Origin: Methanobrevibacter sp.
GTDB lineage: Archaea; Methanobacteriota; Methanobacteria; Methanobacteriales; Methanobacteriaceae
Assembly: GCF_017409525.1 (NCBI RefSeq)
Contig: NZ_JAFQSO010000014.1
Span: 62,001 to 126,000, forward strand
DNA length: 64,000 nt
Reading direction: 5' to 3'
Part shown: one piece after another, positions 55,141-63,801 of the stretch
Layout: each line of letters opens with the position of its first letter
How positions within the stretch are numbered: the stretch's first letter is position 1
The notes under the pieces: model-generated
What the model was told of the DNA's origin: nothing
What the model saw: only the letters and a program-made list of their open reading frames with translations
Database searches by the model: none
Translations under genes and position numbers: made by a program

Positions 55141-55259
55141 AATTAATATTTTTTTAATCATATTAAATTAATTTATTTTTTTGATTTTAACATCATATTT
55201 ATAAATAATTTCAAACATATATTATGATATTATTAAATCTTAAAATATATGGTGTTTAA

Positions 55260-56801
55260 ATGAGTGAGGATATTAAAAAAACCATTAGTGAATTACATAT
55301 TTATGAAAAGAAACTTCTAAAAGAGCTGGAGGCCAATCCGGAAGCGACTCCAGAAGAAATTGCCGAAAATTGTGATATGAATATTAAGGCTGTCATGAGT
55401 GCTGCAGGTTCTCTTGCATCAAAGGACATAATTGAAGTTGACAAGAAGGTTCAGGAAACATATTCCTTAACAGATGACGGGCTGGAATATGCCGAGCATG
55501 GGCTTCCAGAACGTAGGATATTGAACGTTTTAGCCGATAAGGACCAAATTGAAATGAAAAACTTGGCTGAGGAAGCGGGCATTGATAAAAAAGAGGCAAA
55601 TATAGCAATTGGATGGTTGCGCCGTAAAAATTGGGCTCAAATCGAAAAGGGTTCTGTAATCATCACAGATTTTGGTAAAGATTTCGTATCCAAAATTGAT
55701 GTTGATGAAAAGGCATTGGACTACCTCAAGGCTAATGTTGATGGAGTCAAACTTTTCACTGATGACATAATGGATGGTTTTAAAAAGTTAACAGGTAGGA
55801 AAAACATTTTAAACGTAAAAAAAGAAACCTCACATTCTTTTAAACTACTGCCTAAAGGTGAAGCCATACTTAAGGAAGGGTTCACCATTCAGGAGCAGGC
55901 CACTCAATTAACACACCAGCAATTAAAAGATGGAGAATGGAAAAGTTTACAGTATCGTCCTTATGACATTAATGCTGAAGCACCAATAGTATTTGCAGGT
56001 AAAAAACATCCTTTAAGGGTCATCATTGATGAAATAAGAGAAATCTTTTTGAATATGGGCTTTTCAGAGGATAATGGAGAATTTGTCGAATCAGCATTCT
56101 GGAACTTTGATTCACTTTTCCAGCCACAGGATCATGCTGCCCGTGAAATGCAGGACACATTTTATCTTAAAAATCCATTAACCTGTGATTTACCTGATGA
56201 AAAATTAGTAAGGCTCACAGCCGAAACCCATGAAACCGGTGCGGATACAGGTTCAATCGGTTGGAAATATGATTGGAGTGAGGACATTGCACGCCAGAGT
56301 GTTTTAAGAACTCATACAACTGGAATTTCAACAAAACACTTGTTTGAACATGAGCCTCCAATCAAGATGTTTTCTGTCGGCAGGGTATTCAGAAGAGAAA
56401 CTTTCGATTACAAACACTTGCCAGAATTCCATCAGGTTGAAGGACTTGTATGTGATGAAGGAATCAGCTATCAAAATCTTTTAGGAACCTTAAAGGAGTT
56501 CTATAAAAAATTAGGTTTTGAAGTAAGATTCAGACCTGCTTATTTCCCTTACACTTATCTGTCTACTGAAACCGAAATCTATTTGGAGGAAAAAGAAAGT
56601 TGGATTGAACTTGGAGGTGCTGGAATGTTCAGGCCAGAAGTATTGAAACCTCTTGGAATCAACCAACCTGCTTTGGCTTTCGGTTTGGGTATTGAAAGAT
56701 TGGCTATGATAAGATATGATGTGGAAGATATTCGTATGCTTTATAAAAGCGATATCAAATGGCTTCGCGAGTTGCCTGTTGATAATGGAGTCGAATTATA
56801 A
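55260..56801 (+). CDS. pheS: phenylalanyl-tRNA synthetase alpha subunit
   Basis: 513 residues, class II synthetase that aminoacylates tRNA-Phe with PheT. The N-terminal 200 residues hold winged-helix DNA/RNA-binding-like repeats typical of archaeal PheS; the catalytic part has [20 protein letters not shown] (motif 2 region) and [13 protein letters not shown] (motif 3). pheT is not adjacent. xth starts at its stop. Confidence 0.95.
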   Translation: MSEDIKKTISELHIYEKKLLKELEANPEATPEEIAENCDMNIKAVMSAAGSLASKDIIEVDKKVQETYSLTDDGLEYAEHGLPERRILNVLADKDQIEMKNLAEEAGIDKKEANIAIGWLRRKNWAQIEKGSVIITDFGKDFVSKIDVDEKALDYLKANVDGVKLFTDDIMDGFKKLTGRKNILNVKKETSHSFKLLPKGEAILKEGFTIQEQATQLTHQQLKDGEWKSLQYRPYDINAEAPIVFAGKKHPLRVIIDEIREIFLNMGFSEDNGEFVESAFWNFDSLFQPQDHAAREMQDTFYLKNPLTCDLPDEKLVRLTAETHETGADTGSIGWKYDWSEDIARQSVLRTHTTGISTKHLFEHEPPIKMFSVGRVFRRETFDYKHLPEFHQVEGLVCDEGISYQNLLGTLKEFYKKLGFEVRFRPAYFPYTYLSTETEIYLEEKESWIELGGAGMFRPEVLKPLGINQPALAFGLGIERLAMIRYDVEDIRMLYKSDIKWLRELPVDNGVEL

Positions 56802-57574
56802 TGTCAATTAAGCTTGTTTCTTGGAATGTAAACGGCATAAGGGCAGTTTCAAAAAAGGATGAATTTTGGGATTGGTTCGAAAATACTGATGCTGACATTA
56901 TCAACTTTCAGGAAGTAAGGGCCGATAAGGATAAGATACCAAAGAAATTAGCTGATGTTGACGGTTTTTGTCAATTTTTCAATGAAGCTGAAAAGAAAGG
57001 ATATAGTGGTGTAGGAACTTACTCTAAAATAGAGCCTGTTGATGTTTCCAAAGGCCTTGGAGTTGAAGGCCTTGATGGGGAAGGAAGGGTCTTAAAAATC
57101 ACATATCCTGATTTTATTTTATACAACATATATTTCCCGAATAGTGGAATGAATGCAAAAAGACTTGATTTTAAGGTTGATTTCTGCAATGCTTTATTGA
57201 GTCAGTTGGTGGAGCTTAAAAATCAAGGCAAAAATTTGGTAATTACTGGAGATTATAATATTGCTCACAATCCGATAGATGTTTATAATCCTAAGAATTG
57301 TGAAGGAAAATCAGGTTATCTGCCGGAAGAGAGGGCATGGCTTGATGAGCTTGAAAATGAGGGTTTTGTTGATACATTCAGAATGTTTGATGAAGGCGAG
57401 AATAACTTTACATGGTGGAGTTATAGGACCCGTGCACGTGAAAGAAATGCCGGTTGGAGACTGGATTACTTTTATGTGAATGAAGAGATGAAAGATAATG
57501 TAAAAGCAGCTGAAATTTTATCTGACATTTATGGCTCTGATCACTGTCCTGTAACTTTAGAGCTAGAATTTTAA
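56801..57574 (+). CDS. xth: exodeoxyribonuclease III / AP endonuclease
   Basis: 257 residues, repairs abasic sites in DNA. LVSWNVNGIRAV, NFQEVRADK, YFPNSGM, VITGDYNIAHNPIDVYNPK and YGSDHCPVTLEL are the catalytic blocks of the family. Its ATG overlaps the pheS stop by one base. Convergent with the HAD phosphatase gene. Confidence 0.94.
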   Translation: MSIKLVSWNVNGIRAVSKKDEFWDWFENTDADIINFQEVRADKDKIPKKLADVDGFCQFFNEAEKKGYSGVGTYSKIEPVDVSKGLGVEGLDGEGRVLKITYPDFILYNIYFPNSGMNAKRLDFKVDFCNALLSQLVELKNQGKNLVITGDYNIAHNPIDVYNPKNCEGKSGYLPEERAWLDELENEGFVDTFRMFDEGENNFTWWSYRTRARERNAGWRLDYFYVNEEMKDNVKAAEILSDIYGSDHCPVTLELEF

Positions 57575-57594
57575 AAAAATAGTTATTTTGGTGA

Positions 57595-58287
57595 TTATAA
57601 AATAGTATTAATATCACCAATATCTTCAATAATGGTAATGTCCAATTTTTCTTTTTTTATGTATTCTCGGTCCTCTTCAGTAACATCGGAATTAACTAAA
57701 ATTGCACTTAATCCGGCATTGACTGCACCTAATGCATCAGCTTTAAATTTATTTCCAACCATTACCGATTTTTCAGGATTTCCGTTCATTTTCCTTAGCG
57801 CAACATCATAAATCAGTTTTTCGGGTTTTTCTCGGCCTACTTCTTCAGATGTTATGACTGCATCGAAAAATGAGTTGATGTTAAGTCTTATAAGTTTTTC
57901 CCATTGTTTTATTGTGATTCCATTTGAAATAACGGCTAAGCGATATCCTTGGCTTTTAAGGTAAATTAATGTGTCAAGTGTTTCCGGAAACGGCCTTAAG
58001 AGAGCCATTTTGACGTTGTGGTATGTTGTCATTCCAAGCGCTACGAGCATAGGATCTTCATGGCCTAAAACAACCTGTGTCAATACATTGAAGTGTTTGC
58101 CGTAATTGGATCCTTTTTCACGAATTATTGTTTTTAAAACACCGTATGCTTCATCCTTATCTAATGGCAGGCCATTATCAACCATTATTCCAATTGCCGC
58201 TTTTCTGGCGGTTTCGGCAAAATTGCTGGTGTCAAGCAATGTGCCATCTATATCGAAAAAAACAACACGGTCATCATTGTTCATCAT
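57595..58287 (-). CDS. HAD-superfamily hydrolase
   Basis: 230 residues. Motif 1 VFFDIDGTLLDTS, motif 2 AVISNGI, motif 3 in GREKPEKL and motif 4 VGNKFKADALGAVNAG define a haloacid-dehalogenase phosphatase with a helical cap. Substrate unknown. No ribosome site is seen near the two adjacent ATGs, so the message may be leaderless. Confidence 0.88.
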   Translation of the reverse strand: MMNNDDRVVFFDIDGTLLDTSNFAETARKAAIGIMVDNGLPLDKDEAYGVLKTIIREKGSNYGKHFNVLTQVVLGHEDPMLVALGMTTYHNVKMALLRPFPETLDTLIYLKSQGYRLAVISNGITIKQWEKLIRLNINSFFDAVITSEEVGREKPEKLIYDVALRKMNGNPEKSVMVGNKFKADALGAVNAGLSAILVNSDVTEEDREYIKKEKLDITIIEDIGDINTIL

Positions 58288-58325
58288 ATAAATCTTATTA
58301 TAATCTTATAGTTATTTAAATTTTT

Positions 58326-59006
58326 TTAGAAAAATGCATCTAGACTTTGCTGAACTTCTCCACGTGCCATGTCCTGGAGGTCTTTTTTGGAATATCCAAA
58401 TGCATTCATGATCCTTTCAACGGCAGGAATCAATTGATTGTTGATGTAATAATCCTTGTCATATGCATATCCATCACTATACTCGTAAGGAACCGCTCTT
58501 TGGCTAATTGAACCTTTTCCCTTAACGATAATGTACTGGATGATGGTGCCCCTTGTCACTTTAATGCCATGGTCCTCAATTTTTTTTGCAGCAACGACAT
58601 GTGGGCCGACCTGTTTGTATTGGTCAAGCGGCTTGGTGATTTGTGTGTGGATAATCAGTTCCTTATTGTCAACTTCTCCATTTTTAATCCTTTTTAAAAC
58701 TTTCTTTATGGCTTTGATAGCTTTATCAGAATCCCCTTCTTTTAAAATAGCCATTAAAATTTCTTCTTGTGTTTTTTTAACAATTGGAGCCCAGTCTCTT
58801 CTAACCAATTCCAATCCTTTTGCAATTATTTCTCCATCTTCAATAACTGCATATCTTTTTTTGCTTACAAAAAATCCTCTTCTGTAAAATCCCTCATATT
58901 CCAGTTCCATACTTTCCGGAAGGGTTGAGTTAAGGTAAGTAATAAATTTTTGAGCTTGTGCTTTAATTTCAGCTTCAAGTTCTAATTGTTCTGGGCTTTC
59001 TTGCAT
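58326..59006 (-). CDS. polB2: DNA polymerase PolB2, C-terminal subunit of the split family-B polymerase
   Basis: 226 residues corresponding only to the C-terminal palm/thumb part of a family-B replicative polymerase: YEGFYRRGFFVSKKRYAV, GLELVRRDWAPIVKKTQ, QITKPLDQYKQVGPHVVAA and SQRAVPYEYSDGYAYDKDYYI. In Methanothermobacter the polymerase is split into PolB1 and this small PolB2. The rest is not in the window. AGGTGTG is the ribosome site for ATG 59006; the GTG two codons earlier lies inside it. Confidence 0.93.
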   Translation of the reverse strand: MQESPEQLELEAEIKAQAQKFITYLNSTLPESMELEYEGFYRRGFFVSKKRYAVIEDGEIIAKGLELVRRDWAPIVKKTQEEILMAILKEGDSDKAIKAIKKVLKRIKNGEVDNKELIIHTQITKPLDQYKQVGPHVVAAKKIEDHGIKVTRGTIIQYIIVKGKGSISQRAVPYEYSDGYAYDKDYYINNQLIPAVERIMNAFGYSKKDLQDMARGEVQQSLDAFF

Positions 59007-59183
59007 TTTCACACCTTGTTCATATATTATTTTTATGGCTTTATATCTTTTTTCTTAATCAAAGTCAATTTTATTGTCTGGATAGTGTATTATTCACTTA
59101 TTAAACTTCAAATATTACTTTTCAAATGCTCTAGGACATTTTATATATTGTATTCAAAGTATAGTATGTATGGAGTTGATAAC

Positions 59184-59531
59184 ATGGAAAAACAAAGATT
59201 GATATCAAGTTATGATGAGGTAAACGATACATTTGTAGGTAAAATTGATGGGCAAAACGGATATTGTGCTGATTACAGCATTTCAGAAGGGATTTTTTTA
59301 AGCATAGACAAAAACAATATTCCGACTTCCGTTTTAGTCAACAATGCTTCAAAAGTGTTCAACATCTCTAAAAAAGTTTTGGAAAATTCCAATGTTGAAA
59401 TTGACATTAATTGTGACAAAATCTGCCTATATTTCACAATGTTCATTGAAAATCTGCAGATTTGTTCTATTAGATGTAAAAACAAATATGGAATTCCAAA
59501 TATCAGTTTTAAAATAGATAGTAACTATTAG
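59184..59531 (+). CDS. small hypothetical protein (DUF2283-like strand pattern)
   Basis: 115 residues. RLISSYDEVNDTFVGKI followed by EGIFLSIDKNNIPTSVLVNNASKVF has the strand order of DUF2283 proteins, but support is weak. Upstream hydrophobic in-frame codons are promoter sequence: TTTATATATTG at about 59139 is a TATA box, and GGAGTTGAT precedes this ATG. Confidence 0.65.
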   Translation: MEKQRLISSYDEVNDTFVGKIDGQNGYCADYSISEGIFLSIDKNNIPTSVLVNNASKVFNISKKVLENSNVEIDINCDKICLYFTMFIENLQICSIRCKNKYGIPNISFKIDSNY

Positions 59532-59544
59532 TTACTTTCTATTT
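59512..59544 (+). terminator. hairpin at the end of the DUF2283-like gene
   Basis: AAATAGATAGTAACT pairs with AGTTACTTTCTATTT with one mismatch and a three-base loop that contains part of the stop codon. Confidence 0.6.
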
Positions 59545-59611
59545 GACTAACTTTAAATAAGATTAATAATAAAATGTGAAGTGTCCTAATATAAAAATAG
59601 GGGATGATGTT

Positions 59612-59893
59612 TTGACCAATCGAGATGTTAATGTTAAACCGGGAGATGAGATTGTTATTGTCTTGCCGGAAAGTGCAATGGAAGATGATGAAATAGAAAT
59701 AAATCTTGATGAATTAGGTATTGACTTAGAATCACTGGGTGAAGAGGTTAATATTGTCATTCAAATTGAAGGTGAAGATATCGACGATGATTTTATATTG
59801 GATGAGGAAGAAGAGATTGCAGAACCAAATGAATGGTATTTTAATGATGATCCGTATAAAATTGTCTATTATGAGTTTCCAGATTTTGATTAG
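59612..59893 (+). CDS. small acidic protein, probable TTG start
   Basis: 93 residues from TTG 59612, which follows GGGGATGATG; a GTG at 59576 would add 12 residues but lacks a ribosome site and lies close to the expected transcript start after the TATA-like TTTAAATAAG (about 59551). The middle is a run of Glu/Asp with alternating Ile/Leu (EIEINLDELGIDLESL). Function unknown. Eight bases before a second acidic gene. Confidence 0.6.
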   Translation: MTNRDVNVKPGDEIVIVLPESAMEDDEIEINLDELGIDLESLGEEVNIVIQIEGEDIDDDFILDEEEEIAEPNEWYFNDDPYKIVYYEFPDFD

Positions 59894-59901
59894 GTGTGTT
59901 T

Positions 59902-60138
59902 ATGGAAAAGATTCCTTATTATGTTTTTGATGAAGACGAACAGTCTCGCCCCATGGGCATGGATGGTGAAGCTTACATTGATGATGAAGAATTGAGGGTA
60001 TTGTTGATAGATTTGCTGGGCGAAGATGTTAGCGAAGATGAAATTCAGAAAATTTTAAAGGCGGCTTCTGATGAAGATATTTCTGAGGAAGATTTTGATA
60101 AGTTGGTTGATGATTTTATTTTGAAAAATAAATCCTGA
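59902..60138 (+). CDS. small acidic protein
   Basis: 78 residues from ATG 59902 behind AGGTGTG. Helical and acidic (VLLIDLLGEDVSEDEIQKIL, DEDISEEDFDKLVDDF), with an EF-hand-like or UBA-like look but no clear calcium loop. Likely co-transcribed with the preceding acidic gene. Function unknown. Confidence 0.65.
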   Translation: MEKIPYYVFDEDEQSRPMGMDGEAYIDDEELRVLLIDLLGEDVSEDEIQKILKAASDEDISEEDFDKLVDDFILKNKS

Positions 60139-60169
60139 TTTTCCCTAATTTTTAGCTAAAAATAAAACA

Positions 60170-60332
60170 TTTATATATAATGATAAAGTAATATTTTATT
60201 ATCATTATTCTTTAAGGCTCTTTTTTGCTCTCAAAAATTAAGCTATTTATTATCTTGCATATAGTTTTAATTGAAAAGAGGCTTATTGACTGCGATTATT
60301 ATATTATTAATTTATATTTATTAGGTGAAATA
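60170..60332 (+). promoter_or_regulatory. promoter and structured leader of rps8e
   Basis: TTTATATATAA near 60171 is a good TATA box, giving a leader of about 135 bases. In it TAAGGCTCTTTT (60213-60224) pairs with AAAAGAGGCTTA (60274-60285) with one G-G mismatch, and inside it AATTAA (60236-60241) with TTAATT (60267-60272) and CTAT (60243-60246) with ATAG (60261-60264). AGGTGA follows before the ATG. Confidence 0.5.
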
Positions 60333-60707
60333 ATGGCAATTTCTCAAGGAAAATCAACTAGAAGTCCATCCGGTGCAAGAAATGTTGCAAACCGTGGAAA
60401 AAGAAAATCTGAATTAGGCAGAGACCCTGCTGAAACCAGATTAGACGAAAAAAAATTAAGGAAAATCAGAACCCGTGGCGGAAATGAAAAGCTCAGATTA
60501 GCTTCTGGTGATAAAATCAACGTCACTGATGCTAACGGTAAAACCCAAGTTTTAGACATTCTTGGAGTAATTGAAAACACCGCAAACCCTAACTACGTAA
60601 GAAGGAACATCATTACTAAAGGGGCTATTGTGGAAACTCCTGAAGGTAATGCCAAAGTGACCTCCAGACCAGGTCAAGACGGTGTTATTAACGGAATTTT
60701 AATTTAA
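60333..60707 (+). CDS. rps8e: 30S ribosomal protein S8e
   Basis: Small-subunit protein eS8, 124 residues. AISQGKSTRSPSGARN at the start, ELGRDPAET and the late NPNYVRRNIITKGAIVET match the archaeal family. The ATG at 60333 follows AGGTGA; upstream in-frame codons back to 60225 are leader. Single-gene unit ended by a hairpin that contains its stop. Confidence 0.95.
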   Translation: MAISQGKSTRSPSGARNVANRGKRKSELGRDPAETRLDEKKLRKIRTRGGNEKLRLASGDKINVTDANGKTQVLDILGVIENTANPNYVRRNIITKGAIVETPEGNAKVTSRPGQDGVINGILI

Positions 60708-60740
60708 AGATTTTCATCTTTAAACTCTCTTTTTTTTTAA
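60703..60740 (+). terminator. terminator of rps8e
   Basis: TTTAAAGAT (60703-60711) and ATCTTTAAA (60716-60724) form a perfect stem on a TTTC loop, with a T-rich tail. Confidence 0.75.
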
Positions 60741-60816
60741 ATTTTTTAGTATTACTTAATAATTATATACTTGTTTTAACATAGATATTATATTGATAAT
60801 TTGTTTAGGAGATATA

Positions 60817-61836
60817 ATGTCAGACGATAAAATTAGTATGAATCATGGTGCTGGTGGTGAAGTGATGGCTAATTTGATTGCTAGCACTGTTTTAGATAAT
60901 ATCACTAAAAAGAGCGTAAATGGTGGTATTAGTTTGGATGCATTGGATGATGGAGCATCTATTCCAATCGATGATTGGGAAATTGTTGTAACAACTGACG
61001 GCCATACTATTGATCCGTTATTTTTCCCTGGGGGAGACATTGGCAGAATTTCTGCAGCAGGAACCATTAATGATGTTTCTGTAATGGGTGCACGTCCATT
61101 GGCTATTTCTAATGCGATAATCATGCAGGAAGGATTTCCTATAGATGATTTGGATAAGATTATGAAATCCTTAAACGAAACCTGTCAGGAAGTTGATGTG
61201 GCCGTAATTACTGGTGACACTAAAGTGATGCCTCAAGACAAGCTTGAAGGTATTGTTATGGTAACCACTGGTGTCGGGATTGCCAAAAAAGGAGAAGTAA
61301 TTCGCGATTCAACTTTAAAAGTGGGCGATAAGATTATTGTCACCGGCAGTTTGGGTGACCATGGTATGAGCTTGATGTCATTTAGGGAAGGTTTCGGTTT
61401 TGACACTGATTTGAAATCTGATGTGGCTCCTATGTGGAATATTATCAAGAAAGCTTTAGATGTTGGGGGAGTTACTGCTATGAAAGATCCTACTCGTGGT
61501 GGTTTTGCAAATGCCATCAATGAAATGGCTTCAAAAGCAGGTGTTGGAGTTGTTTTAGAGCAAACTGCAATTCCTATTAGGGAAGAGGTTCATGCAGTAT
61601 CTGAAATGTTAGGTATTGACCCATTTGAAGTAGCTAACGAAGGAAAGGTTGTGATGGGAGTTAAGGCCGATAAGGCTGAAGAAGTCCTCGATGCAATTAA
61701 AAGCGAAAAATATGGTGAAAATGCAGCAATAATTGGAGAAGTAGTAGAAGGAGACTATGTTGTTGTAAACACTCCTATTGGTGGTGAAAGAATTCTTGAA
61801 GCCCCTATTGCAGATCCAGTTCCTAGAGTTTGTTAG
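60817..61836 (+). CDS. hypE: hydrogenase maturation protein HypE
   Basis: Dehydrates the thiocarbamate on its own C-terminal cysteine to thiocyanate, supplying the CN ligands of NiFe hydrogenases. 339 residues from ATG 60817 behind AGGAGATAT. SMNHGAGGEVMANLI, DGHTIDPLFFPGGDIG, VTGSLGDHGM and the C-terminal PVPRVC with the acceptor cysteine are all present. Other hyp genes are not in this window. Confidence 0.95.
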   Translation: MSDDKISMNHGAGGEVMANLIASTVLDNITKKSVNGGISLDALDDGASIPIDDWEIVVTTDGHTIDPLFFPGGDIGRISAAGTINDVSVMGARPLAISNAIIMQEGFPIDDLDKIMKSLNETCQEVDVAVITGDTKVMPQDKLEGIVMVTTGVGIAKKGEVIRDSTLKVGDKIIVTGSLGDHGMSLMSFREGFGFDTDLKSDVAPMWNIIKKALDVGGVTAMKDPTRGGFANAINEMASKAGVGVVLEQTAIPIREEVHAVSEMLGIDPFEVANEGKVVMGVKADKAEEVLDAIKSEKYGENAAIIGEVVEGDYVVVNTPIGGERILEAPIADPVPRVC

Positions 61837-61844
61837 GTGATAGA

Positions 61845-62243
61845 ATGGTAAGTTTTTTCTCAAGAAGAATTATTGCTTATATCTTAGATTTCTTTGTTGT
61901 CTCCGCAGTGATGTGGATTTTAGCATTTTTATTATCTTTAGTATTCAGTCCTTTGGATATTAATTACGTTTATGGGGCATTCCCATATATAGCTCCGATT
62001 TTAGGATTCGTTTACTTCGTATTCCTTGAAAAAACTAAAGGCGCAACCATTGGTAAGGCAATAATGTATTTGGAAGTTAGGTCTAGAAATGGGGCTCATA
62101 TTAATTGGCCACAGGCAATTGTTCGAAATTTAACCAAAATCTATTGGATACCTATCTTATTTGATTGGCTTATTGGCAGGTTTATGAATACAGATAGATT
62201 ATTTGGAAAGATAACAAAAACTGTAGTTGTTAATATGGCTTAA
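61845..62243 (+). CDS. RDD family membrane protein
   Basis: 132 residues with three hydrophobic helices (VVSAVMWILAFLLSLVF, FPYIAPILGFVYFVF, IYWIPILFDWLIGRFM). RRIIAYILDFFVV and TIGKAIMYLEVRS are the RDD signatures. Transport roles have been proposed for the family. ATG 61845 follows AGGTGAT just after hypE. Confidence 0.85.
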   Translation: MVSFFSRRIIAYILDFFVVSAVMWILAFLLSLVFSPLDINYVYGAFPYIAPILGFVYFVFLEKTKGATIGKAIMYLEVRSRNGAHINWPQAIVRNLTKIYWIPILFDWLIGRFMNTDRLFGKITKTVVVNMA

Positions 62244-62265
62244 ATGGCTATTTTTTTTGATTAAT

Positions 62266-62889
62266 ATGATTAAAAAAGTTCAAGTCCTTTGGTATCTAAA
62301 TAAGGAAGATTTGGAAAATTATTGCATTGACTTTAAGGAATATAAGTCTCATAAGCTTGATGGCTATGAGATTTGTGATGTTGATGAGGACTTGATTTTT
62401 GATTTGTGTGATAGGGATCCGGATAGATTGGAGCCTCTAGGTTTTTTTAAAAATAAAAAAGAAATTGAAAACTATTTGTCTGATACTATCACAAATAACG
62501 AGTTTGACTTGGAGATTGGGTCTCCCGAACTTGAAGACAAGATAAAAAAAGCACAAGCCAATATCGAGTTTTCAGGTGAAGACTACTATATCTCCATTGA
62601 TGATGGTGCAAAAATTGCCAGCTGGTTTGATTCATTAAGGAGAGAATACAATAGTTCATCTGAAGACAATATGTGGGTTTTGGCCGTTACAGGTTACGAC
62701 CCTTATGATTTGTCTTTGACCGGCAGGACCTTGTCATTTGTTTTAGCGGATATCTTGAACCTAAACGAATCGTCACTTGATAATATGATTCCAAATAAAG
62801 GGCATATCACTGTTGATGAATGGAATGAAATTTTGGATAAGGTGTATAAGAAAAACAAGATTTATTTAGGTTTAAATAGGGTTGTTTAA
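62266..62889 (+). CDS. hypothetical protein
   Basis: 207 residues, not recognised. Acidic, with helical N-terminal part (NKEDLENYCIDFKEY), a central strand-rich segment (FSGEDYYISIDDGAKIASW) and GYDPYDLSLTGRTLSF. No membrane helix from this start; codons back to 62227 overlap the RDD gene. No good ribosome site before the ATG. Confidence 0.6.
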   Translation: MIKKVQVLWYLNKEDLENYCIDFKEYKSHKLDGYEICDVDEDLIFDLCDRDPDRLEPLGFFKNKKEIENYLSDTITNNEFDLEIGSPELEDKIKKAQANIEFSGEDYYISIDDGAKIASWFDSLRREYNSSSEDNMWVLAVTGYDPYDLSLTGRTLSFVLADILNLNESSLDNMIPNKGHITVDEWNEILDKVYKKNKIYLGLNRVV

Positions 62890-62921
62890 TGTATTCAACG
62901 AACCCTATAATCACCATAGTA

Positions 62922-63752
62922 TTAAATAGATCCTTTATATGCTCTGTATATGTAGTAAAAGTCTATAAATAAGATTGCAATCCATATAAAAACGAGTATG
63001 TTATTATGGTGTATTAATGAACGATACATGAGCAATAATGTAACTCCTAAACCCGCTATTCCATAAAGTAATTTTCCTTTGTTTGGAGGGGTTTTATATT
63101 GCGCCTGAGGCAGGTTTTGGAAATCTGCAGCAGTGTTAACGGCTATGAATTCTTTAGCAGCTTCACAATTTGATGTTATAACAATATATCTGTTCAACTG
63201 TGTGTAGATAAGTGTGTATGATGTCACATTGCCTGTTTTTTCCTGCATGTATACTTCAACACCGTTTATGGTAGTTTTACTCATTCCATTGCGTTCACCA
63301 TTTCTTCTAACGAATTCGTCATCAACGAAGGCATTCTCATATGTGGCAACGTCAATGGTTACGACTTCATCTTTTCTCTGGTATATGTGTTTATATACGT
63401 TTGCGCCACTGGACTTTCTGTATTGGTTATCCTCCTTTGAAGTTTGGAAAAACCCATTTGGCAGATTGAATCTTACTCCTCCGACAGTGGTGGAGTTATA
63501 GCTTTGAGAGTTGGTTGGAGGTGCTGTCATGACTTTTGCAGTTGCAGTGACCTCGCTTCCGCATGTTCCGCAGAATTTTGTACCTTCTGGTAAGTCTGCT
63601 CCACATTTTGGACATTTGTTGTCTGATTTGGATGATTCTTGGGTTTTTGGAATGTTTGAAACATCGCTTCCGCATGTTCCGCAGAATTTTGAGTCTTCCA
63701 GTATGTCTGCTCCGCATTTTGGACATTTTAAGTTTGTTTGTTCTGCCGGCAT
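62922..63752 (-). CDS. double zinc-ribbon protein with C-terminal membrane helices
   Basis: 276 residues. Two zinc ribbons (CPKCGADILEDSKFCGTCG and CPKCGADLPEGTKFCGTCG, near residues 10 and 47) separated by a linker, then a beta-rich domain (GGVRFNLPNGFFQTSKED) reminiscent of the small PsbP-like proteins elsewhere in this window, and two C-terminal helices. The ribbons are a local duplication. AGGTGA five bases before ATG 63752 decides the start. Function unknown. Confidence 0.8.
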   Translation of the reverse strand: MPAEQTNLKCPKCGADILEDSKFCGTCGSDVSNIPKTQESSKSDNKCPKCGADLPEGTKFCGTCGSEVTATAKVMTAPPTNSQSYNSTTVGGVRFNLPNGFFQTSKEDNQYRKSSGANVYKHIYQRKDEVVTIDVATYENAFVDDEFVRRNGERNGMSKTTINGVEVYMQEKTGNVTSYTLIYTQLNRYIVITSNCEAAKEFIAVNTAADFQNLPQAQYKTPPNKGKLLYGIAGLGVTLLLMYRSLIHHNNILVFIWIAILFIDFYYIYRAYKGSI

Positions 63753-63801
63753 TTTATTCACCTTATTTTATGGTCGTATTTAAATTTTGTTTTATATTGT
63801 A

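Noticed and set aside
58986-59183. Membrane-type N-terminus for the small gene ending at 59531
   Set aside because: This stretch overlaps the polB2 start and contains the TATA box; ATG 59184 has a ribosome site.
60225-60332. N-terminal extension of S8e
   Set aside because: It runs through the structured leader; the normal archaeal S8e start with AGGTGA is at 60333.
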